From NCBI GenBank assembly GCA_013396655.1, contig WBMV01000300.1, positions 995,232 through 1,059,231 of the forward strand: 64,000 nt of DNA, given 5' to 3'. The stretch is from Campylorhamphus procurvoides (lineage: Eukaryota; Chordata; Aves; Passeriformes; Dendrocolaptidae). A model generated the notes under the pieces. That model saw only the letters and a list, made by a program, of their open reading frames with translations. It was not told the origin of the DNA and did not search any database. This document shows positions 27,701 to 39,220 of the stretch, in pieces. The stretch's first letter is position 1, and the number at the start of each line of letters is the position of its first letter. A program made the translations under genes and the position numbers.

Positions 27701-27826
27701 TCAATTTGAACAGTGGCAGTTTGTTTTCCTGAAATCTACAGCTGCCTAAACCTGAAGCTGGCCCAGAATTTACTGGTGGATTCTAAGTGCATTTTGGTTT
27801 TGACATTAAAATTGGTCTTGCACTAA

Positions 27827-28020
27827 CTGGTCAGGCATTGGAATAGGTTACCCAGAGAAGTGGTAGAGTCATCATTCCTGAAGGTTTAAGAGGTGCTTAG
27901 ATCTGGTGCTGGGTGATAGGGTTTAGTGGATCAGGAATTCTGGTGGTATTGCTGGGCTGATGGTTTGACTAAATGATCTTAATGGTCTCTTCCAACCTTG
28001 AAGTTTCTATGACCCTATAC
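27827..28020 (+). mobile_element. CR1 LINE, 3'-terminal fragment
   Basis: The segment matches the end of a CR1 element. It has the stretch around a CCCAGAGAAGTGGTAGAGTC-like motif, which encodes the end of ORF2 in full elements. It then runs through the 3' untranslated part with a recognisable GACTAAATGATCTTAATGGT box and TCTTCCAACCTTG. It finishes in a degenerate form of the ATTCTATGATTCT tail (TTTCTATGACCCTAT). It is 5'-truncated, as most CR1 copies are, and diverged from the family consensus. It has no coding capacity. Confidence 0.9.
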
Positions 28021-31000
28021 ATGGTTGGTGTTTTCATAAGCTTTTCATTCAAAACTTCAAAATATTCTTTAAAAAAATCACTATGTGAAATGAAGAAGCA
28101 GGTAAAGCAGTTTTTTACCTAGGTATATGACTTTACTACTGCAATAAAAGCTACTTAGAAATCTTATGCAGTTATATATAATCTAACTATATGAACCAGA
28201 AATTTGCTATGGACTGCTATGATTAATAATATTAACTTTTATGAACAGTACTAGGCCTAGAATGCTAAAACACAGTGGAGCTATATTATTACCAGAAATT
28301 TCCTTTTTCTAATAGAATCCTTCATCCCATGAAAAGAAAAAGGAATAAAAATCAATTAAATAATTAATAACATTTGAGGATTTTTTGTTAACAAGTTAAT
28401 GGTGTCAGACCTGTGCCTTGCTCACCTGAGTTCCTTTCCACAGCCTTCTCTCTTTTCATATATGCTACTACTTTGAGAACATATAAAAGGTCATATAGAT
28501 TGCACTTTTACCTCTCATTCAGATTCAGAGGACTGTCAATATTCATCCTGAATAGTATAGACCAGTGAAGTATTCTGGCCTTGGTAGCTTCATTATTTTC
28601 ATATTTTCATCTAGTTATTGTAGTAGGCTTGAATGAACAGTGAGAAAACCATCAGTTAAAGCTTTGGAAACCCATTAAAATACCACAATCCTGCAGTATA
28701 TTCTTCTATGTTCAGTCTGCCTCACCAGAGATCTCAACAAAAGATACTTTTTTGTTGCATAGACCTGTTATTCAATTTCAGTTTGCTAGGTGTGACCATA
28801 TTACTCACAGTACTCCAACAGTAGTAAGTCAGTCATGTGATCCTGCCTCTGCAGGTAACTCATAGTGGGTCACACACCAAGTCAAGGGTTATGATGACAC
28901 CAGTCTGTCCTATACCGTGAATGGGCTTTACCTTAGGTTTCCTTTCCCCTTGCTCACCTAAGCAGATAGAAAAGCACTTTTAGGATCTCTGTATGACTTC
29001 AGTGACTGCACAAGGCATAACTTTGTTACTTCGTAAGGAAAAGAATTTTTATTTAGAAAATGCGATAACTAAAAAGTAGGATATAGTTACAAATCTGGGC
29101 AGGCACTTATAAATATACACACCAACTCTAGTATGAAAGCCATCTTACCAAGCTAGCGCACGTCTCTTCTGTGATTAATAAACGCACTCAAGTGGATATA
29201 TAAATTATACTGAGGATGATCTGCCCTCAGTTTTATCTAAAATTTTAGCCACGAGGAAACACCTTAATACTGAAGATGAGCTAGAAGGCTGGAGATGTGC
29301 ACCCTAACTCTTTATAGAGTTTACTAGCCTAAAATCTATGTGTTTCTGGGACTTCCAGTTTGTATGGAAGAAAGCTAAACTGAGCTTTCATCACCTCCTT
29401 TTACAAGTGAAGCCAACACCTCTCTAAACAATCAAATTAATTCTTTTCTCATTTACTTATCTGCAGAAATGCATTTTAATAAATTAATTAATTTGGCTAA
29501 AATCTTGTCAGGATTGGGTATTGTCAAGGGTTGTATGGGTTCCAATGAAAATTAGAAAAGCTGATTTTGAACATTTTACTAGATCCAACTGAATTTGTTA
29601 CATTGCACATTCAGTTCTGATGAAACATCATAGTTCAGTGTAGCTGAGTATGACAACATTTTGGCAGGGCCTCATTTACCCTTCTCCTGAAGTTTACTGT
29701 GCTCAGGTAGACGTGTAAGAAGTTGTAAACTTGACAATCTACTTTGTAAATCACTATTATTTACTTCAGACCAATACTAATAACTATGATTTACCATATC
29801 TTTTTCAAACAATGAAAATTTCACAACATTTTCCATTTCATAGATTTTAGTGAGTTTTCTTGAATACTAAAATTAGAACATCAAATTGCATGAGATTGTA
29901 AAGAAATTTGAAAAAAAAATGGTGCTTAACTAATAAGTTCAGTCTTGTTAATACTGAAGGTACTAATCTAAAGTGTCTTATTAAAATATATTTATGTACA
30001 GAAATAATAGCTGGAGCAGTGCTGCCTATCAAATTCACTACATCATTTCAAAAGTACACTCCTCATGTGTATTAAGGTTATGGAGACATAATTGTCTCCC
30101 TGGAAAATGATGAATTTTTCTCTCACTCTTTTTATTTTTTTTTTTATGATTTATCAATTTTTCTATTTTTTCAACTAAAGACTTCTATTCCAAAAGGTAA
30201 TGGATAAATACATTAATTCTGAAACACAAATTCATGGTAATGAGCATTCCTGCACTTGAATTTATACTGTTAATACCCTAAACATTGACAAGAAGGTTCA
30301 AGTCCATTTATGAATTTATTTTTTCTGTCACCCATTTGTTTGGCTTGAGACAAGCAGACTTAATTTTACTTTAAAACACCAACTTGTTTCAGGATGGAAA
30401 TCAAATTGTGTTTACTCTTCCCATGTTCATATTGATTGCAATTGAACGCAAACATGTTAAAAGACATAATCTATTTCCCCATGAACAGATTGAATAATTC
30501 CATGGCCAAATTTTTCTTCTCTGCTGGGCTATTTTTTGTCCTTTATTTAACATGAAAACCTGAGGAAAACCTGAATAAATATTTTCTTTCCACTTGTGTT
30601 AGTTTTACCATCTCCTGTCTGTCTTCTCATATGTGAAATCACCAGAAAACAGATTTTAAACTAATTATCCTTAATATATTGAACAACTTCTCTTAGTCTG
30701 CAAAGTCCATGAAGTTCTCTTTATTCAGCTGCAAGTCCTATGTCCTCTTGCATTTTCATTCACTCTCTGTTTTATTGGATTGAGAAAAGACTTATGCCAA
30801 ACTACTTTGTGGTGAAATGCGATTATCACAAGAATATTCCCTTTGGTCGTCAGGGCTTTAGTGGATACAGAAGAGCTACTATCACAACTTTAATAAACTT
30901 GTCTTTGAAACTATTGAGTTATGTCGTGTGAGCATTCCCTTGAGTCTTCAGGGGTTTAGTAGAAATAGAAGAGATATGATCATATCCTTAATAAACCTGC

Positions 31001-32519
31001 TTTTGAAACTACTGAATTATCTCCTTTTCCAGTGTGTAATGGTGCTTATATGTGGAAGTAAATGCCTAGGTTGATGGGTTATCCTGAAGAATGGATTTAA
31101 TGTATAATCTAGTCAGCATGTACTCCCTTGGGTTTAGTGTCTGATAGTTTTCCTGGTTCTATGTTTCTGTTCACTTGCTTTGCTTGAAGAACTGGTGACA
31201 GTACTCCACAAAGACAATCTTTAGTTTTCACACTGTGCTGGATCTGAATTAAATTTGATTTACGCTCAGTAAAAGTTATTGAGGCAGAGAATTTATTTTC
31301 CCTTATATTTTAGCAATCCCACTGTTTCTTGTATTCAGATTAATTCATAATTCTTTTCAATTCAGTAAAATTTCTCTGACACGCAAATATCACTCTCATT
31401 TTTCAACCATTTGTCTTTGCTCACTAGATTTCTGTTCCAAAGTCACGTGAATGGGGAAGAAGTGGCTTACTTTTTTTCTCAGCTCTTGAATAGTCTTTCT
31501 ATTTGATATGGTCAACATATCCAACCACTCTCCTTCATTACCAGGAGCCATATTCCCAAATCATATGTTCATCTAACATAAGTTCATCTAACTTTCATAT
31601 TGTATTTTTATGCTCAAAACTGTATTTTAATATATAATCTAATATTCATTTTAAATCAACTGGTCTTATACATTAGTGTTTTCTTGCATTATCAGAATCT
31701 CTGGGAAGATGTTTGTTTAGAAAAAAGTATTAGAGTTTCAATATATTAAGAACTACTAAGTCAACCATATATTTGATCGATATAAATTTAGCTACTCATT
31801 AACCATTTTATTCTCCTCTCAGAATGTTTACTACTATGAAATTATTTGATTTTCATAACACTTGTGGCTGTTTAACATTTCCATAAACCCAACCTTCTTG
31901 ACTCTCTCTTGGCCTGCATAGCTTTCCAGACTTCTCCCTCATACTCTGTAAGTATAATCACCATACTGGCAATGATTGGTAAGGATTACTATATTTTTGA
32001 AAATGAAAATTATTCAGGCAGGTGTGTTGTTGGGGGGTTTTTGTGTTGTTTTTTTTTTCCCCCAAGGTGAAAACTGCATTAATGGCTAACAGATTTTGAA
32101 ATGGCATTTGAAAAAGTAAATGGATAAGGTAGGAATGCACACAAAGCATACACTTGTGATTAAAAAAATGTAAGAAAAAATTGTTGTGTTCTAAGTAGAA
32201 TTAGCTCATGTGAGCTTTACACAAAATGCTATTAATAACTGGAAATCATTATTTTCAGACCAGTATCTAGTTCTGTAGAGATGGAGCTTTTATTGTGCAG
32301 ATACTTCTATGCACTACTGTGCAGATTCACTGTTGAATTATAAAATTATATGGACAATAAAAATTCCATAGGAAACTTTTTCTCCTTCGAGGATGAGTAT
32401 GCAAAGCCTCTTGATTGATACAATCAAACAAAAGAATGTGAATTTTACAAAAAAACTTAGTCCAGTAATTTCAACATTTCTCTTTTCTTCAAGTCAAATT
32501 TTAATGCAATTGCAAAGAA
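28021..32519. other. Unique AT-rich non-coding DNA
   Basis: No gene or identifiable transposon was seen apart from the diverged tandem duplication at 30833-31020. Open frames are 63 codons or shorter. A T-rich stretch lies near 30125-30175 and a G/T tract near 32020-32065. Confidence 0.65.
30833..31020. repeat. Diverged ~98-bp tandem duplication
   Basis: Copy A (about 30833-30921) and copy B (about 30932-31020) share a clear series of matching blocks in the same order. These are ATTCCCTT, a TC(G)TCAGGG(C/G)TTTAGT block, ATA(C)AGAAGAG, TTAATAAAC(T/C)TG and TTTGAAACTA(T/C)TGA(G/A)TTAT. The copies differ at many positions, so the duplication is old. No further copies were seen next to it. It has no reading frame and no known family was recognised. 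Confidence 0.7.
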
Positions 32520-34128
32520 CTGAAAAATAAAAAAACACTATGAAAAAAACAGTAGCACTCTAGACTCCAACAAATCGGTGAATGCTGTCAATGCAAACAT
32601 ATATAAACACTTATTACACATTTTTCATGGTATGTACTTTGTCATTTATAAATCAGAGAACATTGCAAATGTAGCTGATTCAGTTTCAACTCTCTATGAA
32701 GATCCTGATCTGCGGTCCCGATCACAAAATTCAAAAGACACACCTTCTCACATCAATAGAGGTCCATCTATACCACAGTCAAAGGTTCGAGTGCTAGTTA
32801 TAATAGTACTTCAATTGAAATTACTAGATAGTCTATTTATAACAGTGGGACCAAGTAGCAGCACATGCAGTATCAGTATGGCAGTTCAGGCTTCAGTGAG
32901 AAGTATCCTCACTATTTCCATGATTTCACAGATGACTTTGGAACAGCTTTCAAACTAGCCAATTCAGCTATTTCTAAATTAATTGCAGCCACACATGGAG
33001 TAAATGAATCTGAATCAGTACTATACAGTCAGTTAGAAAAGTGTCCTGTGCGGTATTTTGAAAGTACAATTAACAGATGTATACAGTTAGAGAGAATTAT
33101 AAAACTTTTCCTGTAGTCTTTGAAATGATTGATAGTCCTAGAGAAAAGTGAATACAAGAAAAATCTAGAAACAAGTGAATAGGAAAAAAGGCTTTGATTC
33201 TTTATTCCAGAGCAGATGGATAGGAAAGATGATAAGAAAATGAATATGAAAGGAAGGACTAAAAAATGTAAAACAAAAATGAGCAAAAGTTGATCAAAGG
33301 CAATGAAGCAGAACAAGTAGAACTTGAAGAAATCTGCAGCACCCTGGAAAATGAAAAAGTCCCAGTCAGCACAGTTATCACATTTACTTTGTTCGAGAAA
33401 CACTGAGGAAACCAGGTCGGGAAAGGTTTCAGGCTGCTTCAGAAGCCTATGGAACTCAAACAGACGCTTCCTTTGTTCTGCATTTTGGACCTGGATCTAA
33501 CAATAATGCTTAAGAACCACTTTCATCTAATATTTGAACCAACATAAATTGCAGAGAGAAGTGTGTATCCTTCCTTCCCACTGATGTCCAGTTGTCCCTG
33601 CCCCTCCCTAAGCCTCTTTTATGTCTTTTATGAATTTTCTGTGGGAGATCTCATGGATTAGTTTTGAGCTTGTTCAACACGCCATTTGCTTTGAGATCTA
33701 CAGACAGATAGGTGTGAGAGGGAAGTAAGACTGCTGATTCTTTTGGAAGTCAATATTTGTTTATACCGCCCTAAAACAACTGTCAAACTATGGGGAATTC
33801 TCATATTGAATTATTAGTTTGAATTTACTATTAAAGTGTAATTTTTAAAATTATAATCAAATAGATCAAAAGTTCTGGCATGCATATGTAGCAGTTGTTC
33901 AAACAATGCAATTGTATAGAAAAATTAAGGGATTTGTGCGAAGAACAGAAAAGGGACATTTCTATTTCCAGCACCTCCTTTGAATGAAAAAAACAGAAAG
34001 AACCTCAGGTTAACCTTCAAGCTTGTAGTTCTAGACAAAATCCATCACATTAATTCAGTCCAAATGTCAGCAGAAGTACAGCTTTTGTACTGAATCCTGT
34101 ATACATATATTAAAAAAAAATAAAAAAG
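32520..34128 (+). pseudogene. Probable processed pseudogene, parent unknown
   Basis: Three separated stretches on the plus strand read as ordinary protein and together suggest one decayed coding sequence. The first (about 32548-32785) includes VADSVSTLYEDPDLRSRSQ. After a frame shift near 32785, the second (about 32785-33110) has two in-frame stops and then YGSSGFSEKYPHYFHDFTDD and a long charged stretch. A third, after several stops and shifts, is at about 33390-33510 and ends SNNNA followed by a TAA stop. About 600 bp of UTR-like sequence follows, then an A-rich tail (34112-34127). No introns or splice sites interrupt it. The amino-acid composition is protein-like, unlike the surrounding frames. 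I do not recognise the parent gene, and the 5' limit is uncertain. An alternative is a degraded single-copy gene or a transposon ORF. Confidence 0.5.
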
Positions 34129-34599
34129 GGTTGTACTTAGAGTCTAGAGATGACAGAGAGAAAATGTACCTTCTAGGAGGAAAGAAATTGATGTGCAGAT
34201 TAACACTTTTCTCAGCTACATCCATGCCCATTAAGGAATTGCATAGCAGGCTGCAAAGCCCCAGCTCTAGTCACACACTTGCCCAGGCAGTTTACTTACA
34301 TTTAAGGCTCCAAGAGTTCCCACACAAAACACTTGCAGAGCCTCTAAGTTCTTTAATACCTTGAATTCATATAAAGAGAAAAAGCCACAGACTTTAGTGA
34401 GAAAATAAAGATATTGGCAAAAGGATTTCATAGGAGTAACAAACAACCAAAGAGAAGATTCCACAAAAGTACCCAGCACAAGAAACCACAACTTAAATAA
34501 AATACAAGCCATTTGGTTTAAGTTGCGGACAAAAGATTAAGGAAGAAAGAGATTAAGGGAAGAAAGAAGGAGCAAAGAAAAAGGTTGGAATAAGAAACT
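34129..34599. other. Unannotated non-coding stretch
   Basis: Nothing recognisable lies between the A-rich tail of the putative pseudogene and the GC-rich block that follows. It is purine-rich towards its end (about 34530-34585). Short frames here have no domain. Confidence 0.6.
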
Positions 34600-35227
34600 T
34601 GTATAGCTACCACTGGAGGTCACACGATGGCAGGTCCCAGCAGAGAAGACAGGTCAAGACGGAGGCCCTGTGTGCCTTTATTTATGTGCCCTGGCCATTG
34701 TGGGCACCCATCCCAGGTGGGACATCCAGCTCACTGGCCACTCAATGCCCTCCAGGCAAGAAAGAGAGATGGTGCAGCACGTTGGAGGCTCCAGGGGCCA
34801 TGGTGTGGGTGGGCTCTTGCCACAAGGCTCCCATGCACTCATCCGGGAGCATTCTGGGCCACCATGCTGGTTGCAGAGCATGTGCCCTCTGATATTGCCA
34901 CGGGGCTGCAGACCTGACCACGGTCTCTCTCCTGACACATGCAGACAAGTTAGTTGATCTGACACAATAATCAGTGAGGTACAAATCCAGTCCCGGATAC
35001 AGGTTACTTGCTTCCTGCCACATCCTTTTCCTGGTAGAGGTCACACTGTTATCTTTTTCCACCACCTTTCTCCATCCTTCCCTGGACTCACTGCTGTGCT
35101 CACTGCACCGCCTCCCACTCACACTCTGTCTCCCCAGCACATATCTTCCTCCAGGACCAAAGAAGGCTCTGTCTGCCTCTGTCTACTTCTAGTACCTAAA
35201 GAAAAGAAGCAAGAAAATTTGCAGACA
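34600..35227 (-). mobile_element. GC-rich LTR-like block, minus strand
   Basis: This block is clearly richer in GC than its flanks and carries many overlapping open frames on both strands, the signature of GC-rich non-coding sequence. Read on the minus strand it could start TGTCTGC (35227) and end CTATACA (34600), giving TG...CA ends. A CATAAATAAAGG motif at about 34676-34687 could serve as TATA box or poly-A signal, with a short U5-like tail beyond. No target-site duplication was found. An unrecognised repeat or a non-coding exon with CpG-richer sequence is equally possible. The 132-codon minus frame at 34742-35140 has no recognisable domain. Confidence 0.35.
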
Positions 35228-37192
35228 GGATGAATGGTTAGGGTAGGGTTACTCTGATTGTACCAGAGAGCTGAGCCCATCCCAGGCACTTGAATTCCTA
35301 GAATCCTGTGGCCAGGGTAAGAGCAGTAAGAAAAATGGCTGGTAGTGTCACAATACTTCTTATGGTTCTGACTGCATGGGAAAAATAAAAAACAAAACAA
35401 CTTATTAGTGACATAGGTTCTTGAAAGAAATCCACACTTCATGCAAGTAGCAGACAAAGCTGAATAACTGTATTTCCCAAGGAAGTTTTCATTTTAGTGA
35501 GACTTTTGAAACAGTAATGAGCAAAAAAACCAAACAACATAGCTAAATATTACTCCAGCATGACAAGAAATAAATAAAATTCTGCCTTAGCATGTGTGCT
35601 TCAGGTGAAATGATAAATAAGAGAAAAAATAGCTGGGGACTTTTCTGTTCTATTATTAAACTGGTACTTTTAATTGCAATTCTATAGAATTTGTTTCTTT
35701 TCTGGTTTATTTTCTGACAAAGGAAACTTGTTACCGCAAAACAACACACAAGAACGTACATTATTAATGACTTTTCAAAATAATGCTTGGGAATACATCA
35801 GTGGCTTCATATAAAATGTAACTGATGTAGAGACACCTTTTCTTGTGTTTTCCTTAAAGTTTTAGACTCTCTCTTAATGTATTTATTACTTAATGATTGG
35901 CATAAAGGCATTTATTCGCACAGCTGGGGTAATGCCTGTTCATGGGGAACCAGAGTGATATATTCTGCAATTGCAACTAATCTATTTTGTCTAAGTGTTT
36001 GTTCTCAGAGGCCAATGTCTGTCTGGAAAGTTCTTGTGTGTTAGAATGAACATTATTTCTTTCAGTGGTTTCTATTTATCACTGTGCTGTGAGACACTAC
36101 TGGCAATTTAGAAAAGAATAATGCCCTCCAGGTTAGAGACCAACAGCAGGAGCTGCTCCCATAAAGACAAATGTACTAAAGATTTATCTGTTTACCTATG
36201 TAATTTTTCCCTCTTTAAGATACCGAGGGATTTTTGTGCATCATTTGCTACTGATTTGTAAGAGGTTGTTGTCTAAAGTAAAGATACATAGCACCTTAGC
36301 CTTTTCTTACCAAAAATTCCTCATCTTTTAGACAGTTTGAAGAGAACAGAAATTATTTTGCAGTGAAATATATTTGCAGAGTTCTTAATGAACCTACTAA
36401 AACATATAATTACTTTAGTGATGCTGAGTACATTAATGGTTTGATTATCGGTAGAACTGGGGAGGCAGGGAAAGGGAAGCAGCTGTCATGTTTCCAGGAG
36501 CTATTCCCAAGTACTAAAGATAGGCTGTGCATTTAAAACTTCCACTTACAGAAGGTAATGATAAAATTCTAAGAATTAGTGCTGTGCTGAATTAATAAGT
36601 TAATTATAGACTTAATTTGTTTTTGTATACTGAGTTGGCATATGGAATCCTCATTAAATCTAATGACATGTTGTTTTCAGCATATTTACTAATAAAAACC
36701 ACAAAAATGAATGATTTTAAGAAACATTGAAATAAATTTTAAAACTTAAAACCATCAGCCAAACCAATCAAAATTGTAGATTTTGATTTGTGGGCACTGG
36801 CAGAATTTTTTCCTGTAAAGAAACTGCTAAAAATTGACCTTAGGTATAATATTTTACATCAGTAATTTTATAGAGAGAGACTTCGATATGTGGGGGGAAT
36901 TATATATACAATTACAAGCAAAATGCAAATAGATGCTACCAGAATAATTAAAGGTATTGTAGATATCTGCTTAACTGATGACTTGAGTATTTTTTATGAG
37001 AGACATATTTCTGGTGATGATTCTCAGTCTTTGATTATGATATATGGCAAAAGAGTCTGGTCAGTGCCATCTGAGATATTGCTGTAAAGTGAATGAAGAA
37101 TTTATGAAGTAAACCTGAACACTTGACTTCTAGATCAGTCCTGAAGCAGCACATTAAGGTCTTCCTGAAAAAGATTTGGGTTGTTTAGAAGT
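35228..37192. other. Unique AT-rich non-coding DNA
   Basis: No gene or identifiable transposon was seen here. Frames are 72 codons or shorter and lack domains. Confidence 0.65.
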
Positions 37193-38560
37193 TCACAGAA
37201 TCACAGAATGTGCCCAGTTGAAGGAGCGCCTGAGGATCATTGAGTCTAACTCCTGGCCCTGCACAAGACCATCCCCAAGAGTCACACTATGTGCCCGAGC
37301 ATGTCGTCCAAATGCTTCTTAAACTCTATCAGGCTTGGTGCTGTGACCACTTCCCTGGGACGCCTGTTCTGGTGCACAATCACCCTGTGGGTGAAGAACC
37401 TTTTCCTAATATCCAGCCTGAACCTCTCTGACAGAACTTCCCTCAGTCCTGTCATTGGTCACCACAGAGAATAGGTCAGTGTCTATCCCTCCTCTTCCCC
37501 ACATAAGGAAGTTGTAACTGCAGTGAGGTCTCCCCTCAGCCTCCTCTTCTCCAGGCTGAACAGACCAAGTGACCTCAGACACTCCTCACATGGCTTCCCC
37601 TCAAGGCCCTTCATCAACTTAGTTGCCCTCCCTTGGACACTCTAACAGCTTATTATTTTTCTTATATTGTGGTGCCCAAAACTGCACACAACATTCCAGG
37701 TGAGGCCACCCCAGTGCAGAGCAGAGCAGGACAATCCTCTCCTTCGACCACCTGATGATGCTTTGCCTGATGCCCCCCAGGGCACAGTTGGCCCTCCTGG
37801 CTGCCAGGGCACTGCTGACTCATATTCAACTTGCCATCCACCAAGATCCCCAGGTCCCTTTCTGTGGCACGGCTTTCCAGCTTCTCATTCCCCAGACTGT
37901 ATGAGCATCCAGGGTTGCCCCATCACATGTGCAGAATCTGACACTTCCCCTTGTTAATTTCATATGATTGGTGATTGCCCAGTCCTCTGATTTGTTAAAG
38001 TCTCTCTGCAGGACCTCCTTGGATTCCCAAGAAAGGTCAAAAATGAAGGGAGGTTTTGTGATGACATTTGCCAGTTCTTTGAGGATTCCGGCATGAATCC
38101 CATCAGGACTCATAGATTTGTAGGGATCCATCTGGAGCAACAGATCATTCACAATTTCATTGTCAAATGGGAGTTGATCATTTTTATGGTCAGGGTGCTC
38201 CAGCTCAGGGCACTGAGACCCCCATGTTGAAGACAGAAGCAAAGAAAGCATTAAACACCTTGCATTAAGCCTTGTCTCTGCCCCTGTTTGTGAGGTGACC
38301 ATCCTCATCCTGTAACAGGCTGATGTTATTTCTGTACCACCTTTTGTCATTAATGTATTTGAAAAACTGTTTTTATTGTCCCCCACATTTCTAGACAGAT
38401 TCAACTTCACTTGAGCTTTGGCAACACAAATCTCCCTACAGCAGCAAGTAGCACCTCTGTATTCTTGCCATGTCACTTCCATTTGGTATACACCTTCCTT
38501 TCTTTTTTTCCTTATTTCCAAGAGAAGATGTCTAATTGGCCAGACTGGCTGTCTGCTTTC
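37193..38560 (-). mobile_element. CR1 LINE, minus strand, internally deleted
   Basis: The element runs from high to low coordinates. Its 3' tail lies at about 37195-37215 as the reverse of a TTCTGTGATTCTGTG sequence. A 231-codon frame at 37826-38521 encodes CR1 ORF2 remnants. Residues about 30-60 match the linker before the reverse transcriptase (AKAQVKLNLSRNV). Residues about 123-168 match the first reverse-transcriptase block (SPDGIHAGILKEL). At residue 170 (near 38011) it jumps directly to LQRDFNKSEDWAITNH, which belongs far downstream in full CR1 proteins, so the catalytic core is missing. A frameshift follows; VDGKLNMSQQC appears in another frame at about 37815-37845. The element is dead. 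Most of it (from 37300) lies inside the duplicated segment. Confidence 0.9.
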
Positions 38561-39219
38561 ATCATCAGTGATTTCCTAGTGACTGAGTAAAGAGTATGGG
38601 TCTGTCCCTCTTTCTAAAAGTCTGCTTCTAGAAGGAGGTTTACCTAGTTTCTCGTATTCAAAATCTTCTTGCTGACAAAATAAAGGAAAACTATTTGAAG
38701 TAATGTTTGGAAGGGTAAAATGAATATGTTAGGTAACATGGGATGGAGTAAACGGGGTACTTCATCAGGACACATTTGTCATCAGAGTGAGTGCGAAACA
38801 GCCAACTTACAGCAATTGCAGAAATCTTGCCTGTTTTCAAGTCTTGCACAATAACCAAATTTAGACTGCTTCTAAAATGGGTTTGGAAATTAATTTCATG
38901 GATTGTTTCTGTGCAGAAAATGAGAGCTTATGTCTTCAAAATCTAGGATTTGTTTTCTCTTGCACGTTTTGCACCTATTCAGTTTGATGAAAACCAGCAT
39001 AGTTACACATCTGCTAATTAGTTCTGAATTTGGTCCTCAACATATGTAACTATGATGATCAGTGGCAGCTTGATTATTTGACCCTAGTAGCTGATATTAG
39101 CAGTGTTTTTTCTGATTCAAAATCAAAGACCTGAACCCAATCAAATCTTCTAAAATCTGTGTGAATAACTGTATTGTGCATCAAATAACAAATGTTTTAG
39201 GAAAATTGATGTTCTTTTT
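37300..39219. repeat. 1,920-bp direct repeat, copy 1
   Basis: This segment starts CATGTCGTCC inside the CR1 element and ends GTTCTTTTT just before a single N at 39220. The same sequence recurs at 39221-41140 at a constant offset of 1,921. In every line I compared the copies agree base for base, including the CR1 part, its frameshifts and about 660 bp of unique flanking DNA. The start of copy 2 falls within the CR1 and the end of copy 1 in unique sequence, with no transposon boundary at either junction. Unmerged overlapping contigs explain this best. Confidence 0.95.
38561..39219. other. Unique non-coding sequence in copy 1 of the repeat
   Basis: This is AT-rich sequence beyond the CR1 5' end with no recognisable gene. 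It is repeated unchanged at 40482-41140. Confidence 0.7.
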
Positions 39220-39220
39220 N
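39220..39220. other. Single-N assembly gap
   Basis: One N separates the end of copy 1 from the start of copy 2 of the 1,920-bp repeat. Some assemblers write a single N where adjacent contigs have an estimated gap of zero or negative size, which would mean the contigs overlap. It also creates a spurious frame across the join. Confidence 0.95.

Larger units (their letters stand above)
11718..27826. other. Unique AT-rich non-coding DNA with simple repeats
   Basis: No gene, RNA gene or identifiable transposon was recognised in this long stretch. All open frames are short and lack domains. Embedded simple sequence includes a GA/GACA microsatellite at 18463-18516, a 20-T run at 22019-22038, and hairpins at 20035-20066 and 24748-24773. 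Very old, diverged transposon copies could be present without being visible by eye. Confidence 0.65.

Noticed and set aside
34742..35140. 132-codon open frame on the minus strand
   Set aside because: It lies in a GC-rich block where several frames on both strands are open at once, and shows no recognisable domain or conserved motif.
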